A DNA stretch of 64,000 nt from Phalacrocorax aristotelis (lineage: Eukaryota; Chordata; Aves; Suliformes; Phalacrocoracidae), in NCBI RefSeq assembly GCF_949628215.1, contig NC_134286.1, forward strand, positions 2,418,001-2,482,000, read 5' to 3'. Positions 49,001 through 61,213 of this stretch are shown here, one piece after another. Below the pieces are notes generated by a model. That model was given only the letters and a program-made list of their open reading frames with translations, did not search any database and was not told the DNA's origin. How positions within the stretch are numbered: the first letter of the stretch is position 1; each line of letters begins with the position of its first letter. The position numbers and the translations under genes were made by a program.

Positions 49001-51146
49001 AATAGAAACGGCAGAAAAAATCTGCACTCTGAGCTGCTCCGTCCTCCCCGCTGTGACCCCCCGTCCCAGACTCGTACGGGAAGCCGTGGAAATCGTGCGC
49101 TATTCTTGCTCGGGAGTCCCTGGAGCAAATCCTAACGCCCGCTTGCTCCGCTGCAGCCAGCTGCGCAGGGACCCACTGGCTGCCTCGCGCTCACGGATAT
49201 CGGCTCAGTCACACCGTTTTTCATGACCCGAGTCCTGGGAGGACATCAGGGTGCGTACGTGGGGAGAGGACCAGTTCCCTGCCCCGCACCCGCTCCTGCT
49301 GATGTCAGTACCGAAACAGCCGCTGACATCAGCGGGGAAGGGTGAGGTGGGCAAGCCATAAACCGTTCCCGGACTATTGCGAATAGGTGCCGCCCGCGCG
49401 TTACCCGAGCTGTAAGATAATCTGTTTGCTGGGAGTTTGCAGAATGACTTTGTGCCACATCCAAAATCGTTGTGTTTTGTTTAAGGGTGGATATACTAGC
49501 AGATATGGCTGGGTGATGCAGTTGATTCTGTGTCGCTGATTGTAGGTAAGGTCTGACCAGGTCACATACAGACAGCGTTATCGCTTGGAGTTAAGTGTAA
49601 ATAGAGAAAAAGGCAGAGCAAAAATGAATTCACATTCCCTTCCTTCCTTTTCCAGTGACTTTGGTAAGAAATTAAAATGGCTGGGGGGACACACGGGCCT
49701 CTAGAAGGATGTGGTAATGACTGTGCTGCGGAGACACACGGCTCTTAAGTGGCATTAGATGAAACCAGCATCTGTTTAGCACCAGGGATGGCCGCTCCAG
49801 AGCACTGTTCCCACGCCAGAGCAGCCGCCGCCGCTCAGTTTTTGCTCGGGAGGAGCGGCGAGCACGTGCTGACCCGCGATGTTACACACCAGTGGCCTCG
49901 GCAGCGCTCGCGCGCGTGAAACGAGCCGGTGTTGCTGTTCTACCACATCATGAAAGTGTTCATTGATTCATTTCAGAAAAGAGAGTGTTCAAACGACACA
50001 TGTATTTAAAGTTTCTGGAGACACCTATAGTATTCAAGTATACGTTTCAAATTGCATGGGAAGCCAAGTAAAATTAGTCAATTCCTGTGAGCAGGAAGGT
50101 ACAAAAAAAAATTCTCCATCAGGCTGAATACGTTTTTTTGTTCTTATATACAAGGGGAAAAAGCTGCCTGTAATTTGCGTGAAAAATAGGGAACCTAAAA
50201 TAGCAATGGTGTATGTGTAACGGGAGAAGGTTATCGGCCGTACAGCACAGATGCGGTGGTACCTGCATGTGTGGAGCCAAACTTCATGGCTGTCCCGGTA
50301 AATGAATGGGATTAGACGTGTGTGACTATTGTTCTTAGACAAGTGCCAAGGGAAAACGAAAACTAATTTACAGATGGATCTTCCCATTTTCCAGGAGCTG
50401 ATTTTTGCGGCTCGTTTGTGCTTGGACGGACACCAGCAGAAGGGAGACGCGGAGTGGGAGCGGGAGTCCTCCAAGGGTTCCTTGGCCGTGAACATCAGCT
50501 AGGCCAGCCTGGATGATTTCTGTTTTCATTTTCAGGTGGGAGCTCCAGTTCTTCACCGGTGACCTCCAGCGGCGGGACGCCCTCTCCTCTCAACCCCCTG
50601 CTCTCTCCATCGTGCTCTCCTCCGACGTTTCACTTGTCAGCGAGCAACATTGGCGTGTCGTGCCCCGAGACCTACCTACACAACCTCAACGTGCCCCTCT
50701 ACTACAAGATCTGCCCTACGAGCTTCTTACGACAACAGTCTCTCATCCTTCCAAGCCACGAGAAACTGGGAGGCACCAACCCGCATCTCGTACCCCACTT
50801 CATGGTGGACATGCCAAAGCTTTCTTCCCTCGGCATAACCAATCTGAAAAATGCTAAGGCCGAAGACCTGAACGGGCAATGTCTACAAGTACCCAGTTCT
50901 GCTAGTCAAATGCTGTACGGATTACATGCATCTGGAAACATTTTCCCATCAAGTCCCATTGCTCGGGAAGCACTTAATTGTTCTTTACATCCTCCATATG
51001 GCTTGTACGGTTATAACTTCTCTGTGCCATCCAGACTGATGAATGCAGCAAGCCATTTCAAAGTGAGTGACAGCATTCCAGCTTCTCTGAGAGATGGCAG
51101 ATGTAATCACTCTAACTGGCACCCGACAATTAACCATTGCCTTTAG
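45877..51146 (+). CDS. TBX22: T-box transcription factor TBX22, eight coding exons, 489 aa
   Basis: Exons: 45877-46012, 46122-46251, 46499-46600, 46723-46897, 47091-47255, 47412-47476, 47553-47638 and 50536-51146. All introns are GT-AG and the 1470 nt stay in frame. The start ATG has G at -3 and +4, and an in-frame TGA lies 42 nt upstream (45835-45837). Seen in the protein: eh1-like FSVEALVG at residues 10-17, basic KRK at 21-23, a T-box from about 65 to 257 ([32 protein letters not shown]), then a Ser/Pro-rich C-terminus ending in NHCL. The T-box resembles the TBX15/18/22 group. The C-terminal end (INHCL after a Trp-His-Pro) and the Cys-rich [14 protein letters not shown] stretches point to TBX22 rather than TBX15 or TBX18. 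Known of the family: nuclear T-site-binding repressor; human TBX22 loss causes X-linked cleft palate with ankyloglossia. Human TBX22 is about 520 aa; the difference lies mostly before the T-box. The intron 1 boundary is the least certain junction. Confidence 0.95.
46122..46251 (+). CDS. TBX22: TBX22 coding exon 2 (start of T-box)
   Basis: Follows a pyrimidine-rich acceptor ending CTGCAG and ends AG|GTACCG. It encodes residues 46-88 and part of R89. A Gly/Arg-rich linker leads into [26 protein letters not shown], the first strand region of the T-box. This is among the most conserved segments of the family, so the frame is secure even if the exact 5' boundary is not. Confidence 0.92.
46499..46600 (+). 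CDS. TBX22: TBX22 coding exon 3 (T-box)
   Basis: The acceptor is CTGCCCGCAG and the donor AG|GTACGG. It encodes R90 to the first bases of R123: [15 protein letters not shown], then [20 protein letters not shown] and the DxVPVDxKRYR block are standard T-box landmarks. The split arginine codons on both sides match the phases of exons 2 and 4. Confidence 0.95.
46723..46897 (+). CDS. TBX22: TBX22 coding exon 4 (T-box)
   Basis: Encodes residues 124-181, [13 protein letters not shown] through [11 protein letters not shown], with the donor H|GTAGGT exactly after the His codon. [16 protein letters not shown] and the WMRQ segment are T-box hallmarks. The two cysteines in SCITPR and SPCSGE are shared with mammalian TBX22 and separate it from TBX15 and TBX18. 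Confidence 0.95.
47091..47255 (+). CDS. TBX22: TBX22 coding exon 5 (T-box)
   Basis: Fifty-five whole codons, residues 182-236. It runs [15 protein letters not shown], a variable loop ([16 protein letters not shown]), then [22 protein letters not shown]. The PRVHV strand and the TAYQNQ segment belong to the DNA-contacting and dimer-interface part of known T-box structures. The acceptor is CCCCGCACAG and the donor CAG|GTACCA, the latter close to consensus. Confidence 0.95.
47412..47476 (+). CDS. TBX22: TBX22 coding exon 6 (end of T-box)
   Basis: A 65 nt exon encoding [21 protein letters not shown] (residues 237-257) and part of R258. NPFAKGFRD is the C-terminal T-box helix that sits in the minor groove in known T-box-DNA structures. 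The acceptor lies in a run of about 14 cytosines (47397-47409), which could cause sequencing or assembly errors. The donor AG|GTAAGA is strong. Confidence 0.95.
47553..47638 (+). CDS. TBX22: TBX22 coding exon 7 (post-T-box linker)
   Basis: Encodes residues 259-286, [15 protein letters not shown] then [13 protein letters not shown], the linker after the T-box that is characteristic of the TBX15/18/22 group (LETY, WRP). Intron 6 before it is only 76 bp. The donor G|GTAAGT is a perfect consensus and opens the long last intron. Confidence 0.93.
47639..50535 (+). other. TBX22 intron 7
   Basis: This 2.9 kb intron is by far the largest of the gene; the others are 76-247 bp. The first 300 bp still belong to the CpG island, then composition drops to AT-rich. 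It holds an 11-bp inverted repeat (49298-49333), a CpG-rich patch at about 49786-49925, and an AT-rich stretch at 49940-50060. No coding exon, repeat family or RNA gene was recognised inside. Confidence 0.85.
49298..49333. repeat. Inverted repeat / hairpin in TBX22 intron 7
   Basis: GCTGATGTCAG at 49298-49308 is the exact reverse complement of CTGACATCAGC at 49323-49333, with a 14-nt spacer. In RNA, wobble pairs could extend the stem outward (C95-G36 and C96-G35 in last-two-digit numbering, plus U-G pairs). Function is unknown. Confidence 0.85.
50536..51146 (+). CDS. TBX22: TBX22 coding exon 8 (C-terminal region and stop)
   Basis: The terminal exon, spliced after TTTTCATTTTCAG, encodes residues 287-489 and the TAG stop at 51144-51146. 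It starts [19 protein letters not shown], continues with [13 protein letters not shown] (308-320), a central region with KICP and LSSLG blocks, then [15 protein letters not shown] (about 439-448) and the terminal INHCL. Compositionally it is ordinary vertebrate coding sequence, much less GC-rich than exons 1-7. The C-terminal half of T-box repressors is usually disordered and carries the regulatory surfaces. Confidence 0.96.
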
Positions 51147-52300
51147 TGGAATTATATATTTCTAAGCATTGATATGTAAAGCAAGCCTTTCCTTCCTTTA
51201 TACCCGAGGGCTTGCTAGTTATTGACTATGAAATACTGCATGGTACAGGAGCGGCATGTCTAAGCATTTAGCTTTTTTTGTGGGCAAATGTGTCGTGTTG
51301 TTGGGAGGGTGGAGGGGCTGGGAGCATTGGAGGGTCTGAGGTGACCCACAGCAAGGTGATACCTTCTGGTAATATTTATGTCACGGTTGTAGGTTAAGAG
51401 AAAACTGTACAGTCACCTTTTTAATATTTGCACTCTGAAGCGGGAACGTAGACGTATACATTTCTACATATTTGTTTTCCTGAAACTCTCTCTCTAGCTC
51501 GCCTTTATTTAGCTCAAGGCCCCGGTGAGCTTTTGCTCACCCTACCTGAGCTCTTCCACTAATTTCAAAGGGGTTATTTGAGACCTTGAGTCAGTGAAGG
51601 AGCCGTACGTGGCCAAGCGCTCGAGCATGTTCTCAGGTTCCCTTGGCTTTAATGGGTCCTAATTACTGACATGAAAGTGCCTTGTTGCTCCAGGACCCTG
51701 ACGACTCAGTTACTGGCGTGAGCGTGTGAATTCAAGTATCTGCTGCCGAGGTAAAGCAAGCCAGGGTACCATGTGGGGATGAGACAGTGGAGCCCGAGGC
51801 AGGGGCGGCCCAAGAGCCCTCCTCCCCATGCTCCCGCTGCCAGGGGTCCCCAGGAGGTGGTAGGGCAGAGCAGCACCCGCACTGGCCGGCGTGGTGGGAA
51901 GGAACAGGGGGTCACGCCTCTCCCCCACGGCAGCCAAATCCACGCCGCGGGACCTGGGAGGTAGATCTCAGAGAGCGCTGAGGTATGAAACACCTCCGGG
52001 AGCCCCGCAGGACACTCCTCCGTCCCAGCACTTTGAGCCCCGGGGGACGCAGAAGATCCGCCCGGGATCGCATCCGCCAGCCTGTGCCCGAGGGCAGGGG
52101 CAGGGCTGGTCCCGTGGGGAACGCAGAGCCTTCCCGGAGAGCTACGACTCTGCGGGCCCGGCAACGTGAGATCTTCACCTCCTTCCAAAAGTCCTCTTTG
52201 TTTTATTATAACCTGTGGATATTCTTGTTATTCCTGTAAATAATCTCTAGCTCCCAAGGGCACAATATAACTCGCAATAAATTGGGGTGCAGATTTTATT
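51147..52300 (+). other. Probable TBX22 3' UTR
   Basis: This sequence follows the TBX22 stop and has no earlier AATAAA before 52276. It includes AU-rich parts near 51160-51480 and a GC-rich insert at about 51760-52170. Open frames on either strand across the GC-rich part have no recognisable domain and are taken as chance. Confidence 0.6.
52276..52281 (+). promoter_or_regulatory. Candidate polyadenylation signal AATAAA
   Basis: This is the first canonical AATAAA after the TBX22 stop codon. It is followed by GGGGTG and then T-rich sequence within 30 nt, as expected for a cleavage site near 52295-52300. A second AATAAA at 52523-52528 could give a longer form. Confidence 0.55.
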
Positions 52301-55300
52301 CTTTATTTGATCAGTGCTCAGTCCCTACCTGAAGCCGATTTTATTACTGACATATGACAGAGATTTGAAAATTATGCTTGACTGGACCTGGCCACATTTT
52401 GGGATTAAGATAAGAGAACCCTGTATGTGCAAACGTAACACAGCACTATAGAGGGATTAAGCGCAGGTTTGAGAGTCAAAACTGGTACCAGAGTCCTGGT
52501 TTTGTTTTTATCCAGACGAGATAATAAATGAAGAGCAAAACAAGCAATACCAAAAGCTGTTAAAATAACACAAAGTCACACTTTTACTTTCATGAGACTT
52601 TGCTAAAAATCAGCCAACGTTGGTTTCTCTAATTTATCTGCTTTGAGTGTTCACAGAGCCCCCAGCAACACCAGTATGAACCGCTGGGCCGTGCTTGCCT
52701 GGCTAAATAGTCTGTATAACTGTAAAAATGAACAAACCTGCTTTCTCGCGCTGTTTCTTAGCAGTTTATCTCACTATTTTTATTAAAAAACAAAAAAGAA
52801 GAAACTTTTTTTCTTTGGCAGTCCTTATTTCCTAGCCGCCCCTCACCCTCGGCGGTGGCCGAGCCCCCTGCAGCCGCTGGGACGGGCTCTGCAAAGCGCT
52901 GCAGATCTCTGCTCGCCGGACGAACCCCATGGGCTGAGTGACCGAGTACCGGCCCCCACATGTGGTTATACTTTTGGGGAGCTGGAAGTCATGGATTCGT
53001 GGGTGGATGCAATGGATAACTTCCAAATTTCCCAATATTTGCGGTTGCATGACATATTCCAGAGTTGCTGGCCGCGAGATGGTGAGCCAACAGATCTGTG
53101 TCTGTCTAGTTAAAAATGTGACTGATAATGAGTCGAACAGATATTTTCGGTACGGACGACTTTACAGCGATAGAGATTTAAATTTGGTTCAGATAAATTC
53201 CATCTACTACGGCTGAGCAAATGCTCTCCTTGACGGGGTGCAACCCCTTCCTACCCACCCAGGGCATGCTTGCAAAGGGGCGCGGGGCTTCCCAGAGCCG
53301 CGCCTTTGCCTTTTGGGAGGACAGCACAAACCCAGCGCTGGGGTGATACGCTCCAACAGCGACTGCTCGGCTAATTCCAGTGGAATCGGGCCGGGTTTTG
53401 ATGCGCCTCGTCCTGTAGGAGCCCGGTTTTTGCCACCCGCCCTGGTCGCAGCCACACAGAAAAAACATCCAGAGCCTGGTCCCTGCAAGGGATGCGCGAC
53501 AGCGGCACCCCTGTCCCCTTGGGTGCTGGCACCGAGCTCGGGGAGGATGTGGTGCTCAGCAGCGTGGGTGAGGCAGCTGTATAAATACCGATTAGCTCCG
53601 TATGAGAGGTCAGCACGGCACGAGAGACGCTGACAGCTCTGGGTTATCTGAGGTTATTTTCAACTTCCTTTGCCTTTATCTCCTGATTTATCCTTTCAAA
53701 TATCGCTGTAACAGATAAAAAAAGATGGTGGTGGTTCTTTATGAAACAAATCGGTGTTTTCAGGCAGTCGTAGGTCTCTGTCCTGACGCCCACGTTGTCA
53801 CCGCAGGCCCGGCCAAGGCTTCCTGGCCACCCCAGCGTGGGAGTATTTTTCACACCCGCGATGGTAATTCAGCCGCATCGCTCACGCGATGACATAGACG
53901 GTTCTGCTTGTATGAGAAACCCTGTGCCCGAAATAGCGGATAACCTGCCCCTGCTTTCTAGGGGCGCTTTGTAAAACAGCTGCTGGTGAGAGGTGAGTGG
54001 CAGAACTCCAGAGGGTAAGTCAGTATAATAAACCATTACTTATTAAATGTGAAATGGGGGGGATCAAGGTCAGCATTTCAAGCGGGACCACGCACCCATA
54101 ATACAAGTGCGTTACGTGCTGCTCTGTACTTCCTCCCATTAACGTTATCTGAGAACCTGTGGCAACTGCGAAAGTTCACAGCTTTAGGCTTAGTGGGTGA
54201 ATACAAATATAAACCCAGTATTACGGTGCTAGTTTTAAATGGGGACAAGGAGAAAATAATCAAAGATTTTTTTAAAATATTAAACTTGCTGAACAATCTT
54301 AGTGATTAGGCATTTGGCCTTTCCCAAGAGAAGTTTGAAGCTACTCGGGAATATCTGATCCCATTTATAGCACTCGGCAAATAAATCCGGCCGTACCCCG
54401 GGCGCCGCGTCCAAACTCAACGCTGGGACGGGGATGGGCTCGGTGCTCTGACACCACAAGGTTGATTTAAAATCCAAGGAGACAAGAAAAACCCCAGCGA
54501 TAATGTTTTAAATCAAAGTGCAGTTTACTATCCAGTTTCACCCAAATTTAATACATGTATTTGCGAAGCCAAACGTGTAGAGGGAGTGTCGGATGGAGCT
54601 TTTTCTGATCGAAGTGCCTCGGTTTACATTTGATCTTCTGAGGTTTGGTCTGTAATTAGATGATAATTTGTATCACAATTATGCAAAACAAACGAGGATT
54701 GGGTAGCAAGATAGACCAGAACAAATAAGCACCCAGACCATTTGAAATGCATCCAGTATTAAAACAATGTGCGTGTGTGGCTGGGGCCGGGGGGACATGC
54801 TGTTCCAATAAAGCTGCAGAAAGGGAAAAGGCCGGTATCGGTTCCTACAAAAGTTTCAAATGCTCATGTTTACAAATTTGTATTGCACATTAATATGTAA
54901 ACACACGCTATTGGAAACAGATGACGCCGCAATATTTACGTGTTCTTTCCTTTGAGTTTTGTGTGTCTGTTTGTCTCCCAGAATACACAAAATATGCAGT
55001 GACTCTTTTAAAACATGGCTCAGAAAGCTAAACAAGAGGTGCGGCGGCTGAAGGCATCATTTTAAAGTCACCGCCACCGCGGCGGCTCTCCGGCCCCTGG
55101 ATGTATTTTGGGTACCGGCTGCGGGGGGATGCGTCCCCCCGACTCCTCCCGGGGCTGTGCCGCCACCACTCGATGCCTGGAGCGGCACTTTGCAGCGCCA
55201 CAAGTGATACCTCGCTCCTTGGCCTTCATGCACTGAATGTATTTCACAGTTTTCTTCATCGCCGTGTCACTTGGAGGCACCGGAGCGCTGGCAGGCAGCC

Positions 55301-58300
55301 ACGGCATCGCCCGGTCACGGCGGCAGCCCCGTCCAGTCCACGGTGGCTCAGCGGCCTCCGTGCTCCGCCGATGCTGCATCCACCGAGCGCTGGAAAAAAC
55401 ACCTTTTAAAACATAGAGTTATTTTATGATAAATTCATTTTGAAAAGGAAAAGGGAAAAAAAAGACCTTCTTTGCAATGCGAATAAAAGCTTGCAACTTG
55501 TTAGTCACCTTTTCTTTCACCTGTTGTTTCGCACTTTAGGATGTGAGCTCCAGGCACCCCTTTCTGTGCAAATCGCAGCCTCCCAGCCCCCGTGGAGTTA
55601 AAGCCAGTGTCAGACAGCCTGGGCGCAGCAGTCGCGGCTGTGGGGAATTACACTGGCTGCAAGGACTTTTGCAGATGTTGGGTATTGCAGTGCAAGCTCT
55701 GCCTGTTTAATAGGGCTCTGCTCTCACCGAGCTTATGTAGCTTCTAAATTTTATAGTTATTTATAAACCCGCTTCTCCTCCGTGTCCCTTCGGTGACATT
55801 CACAAGAAGGACCTACCGTCTGCTTCCATACATCAAACAATTTCCTCCCAGATTGCTTATCCTAAAGCACCAAGCTTTAGGTTTATTGTAGCAATTAAGT
55901 ACAAGAAGTAGTCCAGGTTTCGTGAAGGACCCCTTGAGCTTATAAATCAAATAACACAAACCAGCAAGTAAAATTCAAGACCTTTCTGGAGAGGAAAACA
56001 CCAGCGATAAGGGAGAACCCCCAGGAAAAGTAATATTGGCTGCCTAAGGAGGCAGATCCTGAACAAAACCAGAGATGGAGGCAGGGGCTCAGGGTGGTTT
56101 CTAGCCCTCTGAAGTCTGAAGATATATTAGATGCACTAAAGAGGCTTTCAGGTATCATCTTTTATTTTAAAAGCCCCACTCCTTCAGGTGTCGAGGGACC
56201 GGCTTTTTGGAGAAATTCACTTTTTCCTTCTTGGCGCTGGCTCCAGATCTCATCTGTGAGCTGGGTCCCAGCTCCAACAATTTCCTCCGGGCCCTGCCCA
56301 GCAGCTGGGAGCACTTAGCAGCTCATCCACCCCGTTGGGCTCGCCCCGTGAGCGAGCCCTGACAGGTCCATCTGCTTCCAGTCAGGCCCGCAAATAAAAC
56401 GGGGCCTCGACTCCAAAAGACAGAAAAGAGTGATGGACTCATGCAGTTCCTTCTGAGATGATGCTCCAGGGATGGACGCTGCCTTCTGTTCCGGCTGCTG
56501 GTCCATTGGAGCGAGCTGCTGCATCCCTTCGCTGTGGACCTGCAGCCTGAAACCAGCAGAAATACCCTGGTTTTATGCAGGTTTGGGAGCAGATGCTCGC
56601 TGCTGTTGCACTCAGCGGGAAGGTTTAAAATACACAGTATTAAACACCAGCTGGCGTTGGTGTGGGAAGGACCGCAATACCTGTTTGCACAATTGGCTGT
56701 GCCCACCTCACCCCAAGCACTCGGTGATATTAACCATCATCTTCCGTCGTACATTTCTCTAAATGCTTTGGAGATTCTGCTTTTGATGGGATGCTAAATA
56801 CACTGAAAAAAAAAAAAAACCAAAAACCAAACCCTGTATATTTAAGGCAGTTTGGTAAATTTTGGGGGTGGGATTGTGTTTCATGGGTGTCTTTAAGACC
56901 AGGATGAAATGGAGAGATCCAGGAGGCTGGACTTGTTTATCCTCAACCAGCGCTACGACCCCCTCCGTACGGGCTGCCAGTTGAATTTTACAAAAAACCA
57001 AAAAGACCAGAAAAGCATAAATCCGGCTACAGGGGAGCTTTTCTCGTGCTAAACTGTTCATAATACAGTAATACAGTGTTAAAACTAAGAACCAGTATCA
57101 GACGATGGAGCGCAAGGAGGGAAGGCTGCGGCTCGGAAAGCCTCTGCGAGCCTCGGAGAGCTCTCGAAGCAAAACCTCCCTGTCCCAGAGATGCCTTCAG
57201 GTGAGTCAAGTAAGATCTGAACCGCTCTCAGAACTTGAGGTTTAGGTGCTGGAATCAGGGGGTTTCTCCCTGCAATGAGAGTGTTCCATCCAGGCCTACG
57301 AATATTTCCCGGGGCTTTAAAAGCAGGAGGGTGAGCTACGGGCACCACCGCCTCTGCACAGCGAAGAGATTTAATTTAAGTTCACGCCAATATCTTAATT
57401 TCTACAGTCTTGCAGCGAATCATTACGTATTACAGCATCAACAATCTTAAAGTAGAGAATTAACTGTCTTAAAAACATGGGCTACCAACTATTATCCTTC
57501 ATGGAGCGAAAACGATGCCGACTCTGCAGCTGCCCTGCTCAGGTACGGCCCAGCCTCCCTCTGCCCGCTTCTCTCTCCATTTACCGACGACATTTTTAGC
57601 TTCAGCCCTTTGCCGAATTCTTCTTTTATCTTCATTAAAAGTCTTACTGTAGAATTAATCGAAGTTGATAAGCTATTTCCTGTATCGTATTTCTTCTAAC
57701 GTTATCAATATTGCTAATAAAAATATAGATTGAAACAATATGTTGTAATGTCCAGGATATAAGCCAGGTTCTGCTGCAGCTCAAATAAATATGAATTCGG
57801 CCTTTGGCTTTCATAAAAGCAGGATAATGTCTCTATTTGGGCTATTCTGACGGATAACATCAGCCCCCTTTGCTTCACTTCTCCGTACTACCAGAATTTA
57901 AGAATTTAGACCGGTAGAAGAAATATAACCCTATTTCCTGGAGATTTTTGAGATTAAACCAAATCAAAGTAAAGCGAAGCCCCAAACTCCATTTCCAACT
58001 GTAACGAAACTCAACATTTCAAAGCCTTCGTCCTTTGAAGGTGCTGAAACTACGTTGGATGGTGGAATTGCAATGAGAAGCCCTTGAAGGAAGGGATGTC
58101 AAAGTGAGGCCGGGGAAAGCTCATCTGGGTCCGGCTGCTTCATCCCTGCTGCCGTTCCTCCTTCCCAAGCCGACGTTCTCCCTTTCTGAGATGGGTTTTG
58201 GTCAGATGGGGTTGGGTGTGTTTGAGAGCCGTGCGTGCCGGCACGGAGCCCTCCTCCTTGACCAGCTCCGAACACCTTATGAAGAGGCAGGATTTCTTCA

Positions 58301-61167
58301 GTCCGATGTGTATCAAAGGCCCATCTGAGAGCGCATCCTATCAGCTGCTGATCTGAGGAGCGTGGTTGCCAGGTCTGGCCGGTGAGACACCCGCAGCACC
58401 CTGCTCCGACCCGAGCTTCCCAAATGACCAAAAGCTCCCTTATTTTTAAATTGTTTTCAAGTATTGTTCATGCAGCTGGCAGCATGGGCCATAAAAAGGA
58501 GGAATTTCACGGGGTAGGTCTCCTGGACACAGAACAGAGCAGGGGGTGGGAATGAGCTCCAGCTCTGCTCAAGCTGTAATTTTTCGGAGATGGGGAGTGC
58601 CTCTGCCATCACGCGTCGGGCGTGCGGGGCAGGACTGCTCCTGCATCCGCCGACGGCTCGCCTCACGCCGCATCGGACCCTAACCCGCTCAGGTGGGGAA
58701 ATTATCTCCAAAATTTGGAGGCTTCCAGGTTTCCTTGGGGATGCATCCCTCACCAGCCAGAGCCACGGTGTGGAGGTAGCAGGGACCGGGTCAGCGTCCC
58801 CTCAGCTCTCCCCATGGATTTACTTTGCAGCAGGTGAAGACACAAATGAGAGGTTTTCAGATAATTTGTCAATTTTTAAAAAATGAATCAAACACCCCTG
58901 GGGCAGGGGAAAGCATTTCGAGCGGTTTATTTGCAGTAATTGGGCTCGGCCAGTTCGGATCGCGGCATTTCTGCCCTGACAGCCACGCTCGCCCCAGCGC
59001 CAGCCCCCATGCTTTAATTCTCCTTTTTTTTTTTTCTTAAAATAGGACACACCTGTGAGGAAGGCAAGTTTCTTCAAGACATTCCTGATCTGGAGCATAT
59101 TAAACTGATATTTTTGTTTTGTATTTTTGATGATTTGCTCCAGTGATAACATAATAGCATGATATTTTGCCTGGGACTGATTAAAACATTTCTTTTGATC
59201 AGCGCAGCAGATTGAAACAGTTGTTTATTACTGGACAAAGCTTTGAGAAAAAGAAGAAGGAAAAAAAAAGCAGAAGAAAGAAAGGGCTCTGGGTGGCTGT
59301 TGGGTCTGCTTTTCGCCAGGCGTATTTCCTTCACTTTGGGAAAAGTCTCCGTCCCAGCCGGGGTCGGGGTTTGGGAAGTGAGGGAAGGGAAGGACGATCC
59401 ATCACGCTGATGGACAACGGCTGAAAACCCGGGCATTGCTTGTTAAAAGTACACGTGTGCTGAATAAAACTCGTTTCTCCCTCTCAGGACGCACCAGTCA
59501 CCCGGATCATAACTAATGAATTTCTATCACCAAATCTAATGTTTCCTAGAAAAGTTGGCCTTTTAAGCTGTATCAATCACTGTACGTTTCAAAGCTACCT
59601 GAATTTTAAAAAGTAAGACTGAAGTTAAAAACCCCCTTCTTTTCTCGCTTTATTAACCGAAGGCAGGATTTTACAAACCTACAACATCTGAATGTAAATG
59701 TGTTATTTTGGTTTAACTCCAATTCCCGTAAAGGCTTTCAAGACTATAGATTTTAATTACGTGAATATTTTTAATAAAATCCCCTATTTAACTGCTGGCA
59801 GGACTGCAAGGGAAAAAACAATAATATCTGGCTCTGTCTCTTTGACAGAATAATTCTTCAAGTTACATTTGCCACATTCACGCAGCTGCGACCAATAACC
59901 CTGCTGTCTTTATTATTCTCCTACGATATGAAATTAAAATGAACTGGAAATGTTTATGCCGCAAATGGCGTGCAACACATTAAACAGATAACGCCAGCTA
60001 AGGTTTTGCTTAAAACAAGGGGGTTCTCCTCCAGCAGAGCCGGTCTGTAACTTAATCCCCTCTTTTCCCAGGCAGCGGAGATTGCTGCTCTGCCCAAAGC
60101 CTCAGACACATAACAATATCTTCATTAAAGAGGAATTACTTCCATCTCGCCATCCCCAGGTGCCACTGAAAGCAGAGCTTTGTTTCATGTGGCCAGTTTC
60201 AATTCCTGTGTTTATATCAGCGGATTCCTTGGCTTCATGGGACATTTGGAGATAAATCTATTTTAGGTCTTGTTTGCTTCCCCTTGACTTTTTCCCCGCA
60301 GCGTGTTTATAAGCTGCATATTAATCCCTCGGTCATGCCTTTGGTAGACCCCATCGCATTTAATCATCTCAACCCAACATACTTTTTGCTTGTTTGCACC
60401 GATCGATAAATTGAGCTCAATCAAATTCTTTCAGGCTGTTAATTCTGAAGGGCTCTCGTCCCAGCACGTGCACCTGCCCCGTGTTTTCCTTGCAAGGGGA
60501 TACCTCTCCCCCAGCAGACACACGCCGCTCCGGCAGCTTCGCCGGGAAATGCCGGGGCTGCGCGGAGGCGACTCGCTGACATGTGTCTGCAAATCGATCT
60601 CCAGGACGCGGCGAGCCCTGGGGCGCAGCCGGGGGGAAACGAGGGAGGGGGAGCTGCAATTTGGTCATTTATTTCATGCGTCCCTCCACGTCCCCGCGGC
60701 GCAGTCCGAGCACCGCGTTAGTGCATCGGTGTTAAGAAATGCCCCGTGCTTTGTTTGTGCCTGTGCCCAGGTGACGGGATTTGTGGCTCCCTGGACGCCA
60801 CCTCACACCCCGGTGGTGGGTCCCCCTCCTCGCCGCCCCGCTCCTCCTCCCCTTCCCTGTGCGGGGGTGCAGGTCCCCTGCTCTGGTGCTTTGCAGTTAA
60901 TTATGTAAAAAGTACTTCAGTGTCCTCGGTAGCATTTTGTTTCACGCACGACGAACCGAGCGCTGTTTCCCTCTGAGGTGATGGAAAAAAATCAGTTCAA
61001 CATCTTCCCTACGACCGGATCGGCTCTGCCTGTCGCTTTGGTTTTCACAATAGTGCCAGCGCTTCGTTAAGAGCCTTCAATGATGTGACTAAACCCATCA
61101 ACCGTTTCATTAATTTGCTGATATTTATTACCTGTCAATTTAGTGCACTTTTGTTCCCAGCTCTGTG
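52301..61167. other. Non-coding DNA downstream of TBX22
   Basis: No second gene recognised in almost 9 kb. Several AT-rich complex blocks (54490-54960, 57590-58060, 59500-60400) look like conserved non-coding DNA. Simple runs: A13 near 56806 and T11 near 59025. Open frames, including one of 172 codons at 60390-60908, show no domain. Confidence 0.5.
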
Positions 61168-61213
61168 CCCCCCTCCCTCCCTCCCTCCCTCCCTCCCTCC
61201 CTCCCTCCCTCCC
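61168..61213. repeat. (CCCT)n tract
   Basis: About eleven CCCT units. The minus strand reads (GGGA)n, which can form a G-quadruplex. Confidence 0.95.

Noticed and set aside
51706..52188. 160-codon minus-strand frame antisense to the TBX22 3' UTR
   Set aside because: Compositional, with overlapping open frames on both strands.
60390..60908. 172-codon plus-strand frame
   Set aside because: No domain, low-complexity Pro-rich end, no nearby promoter signal.
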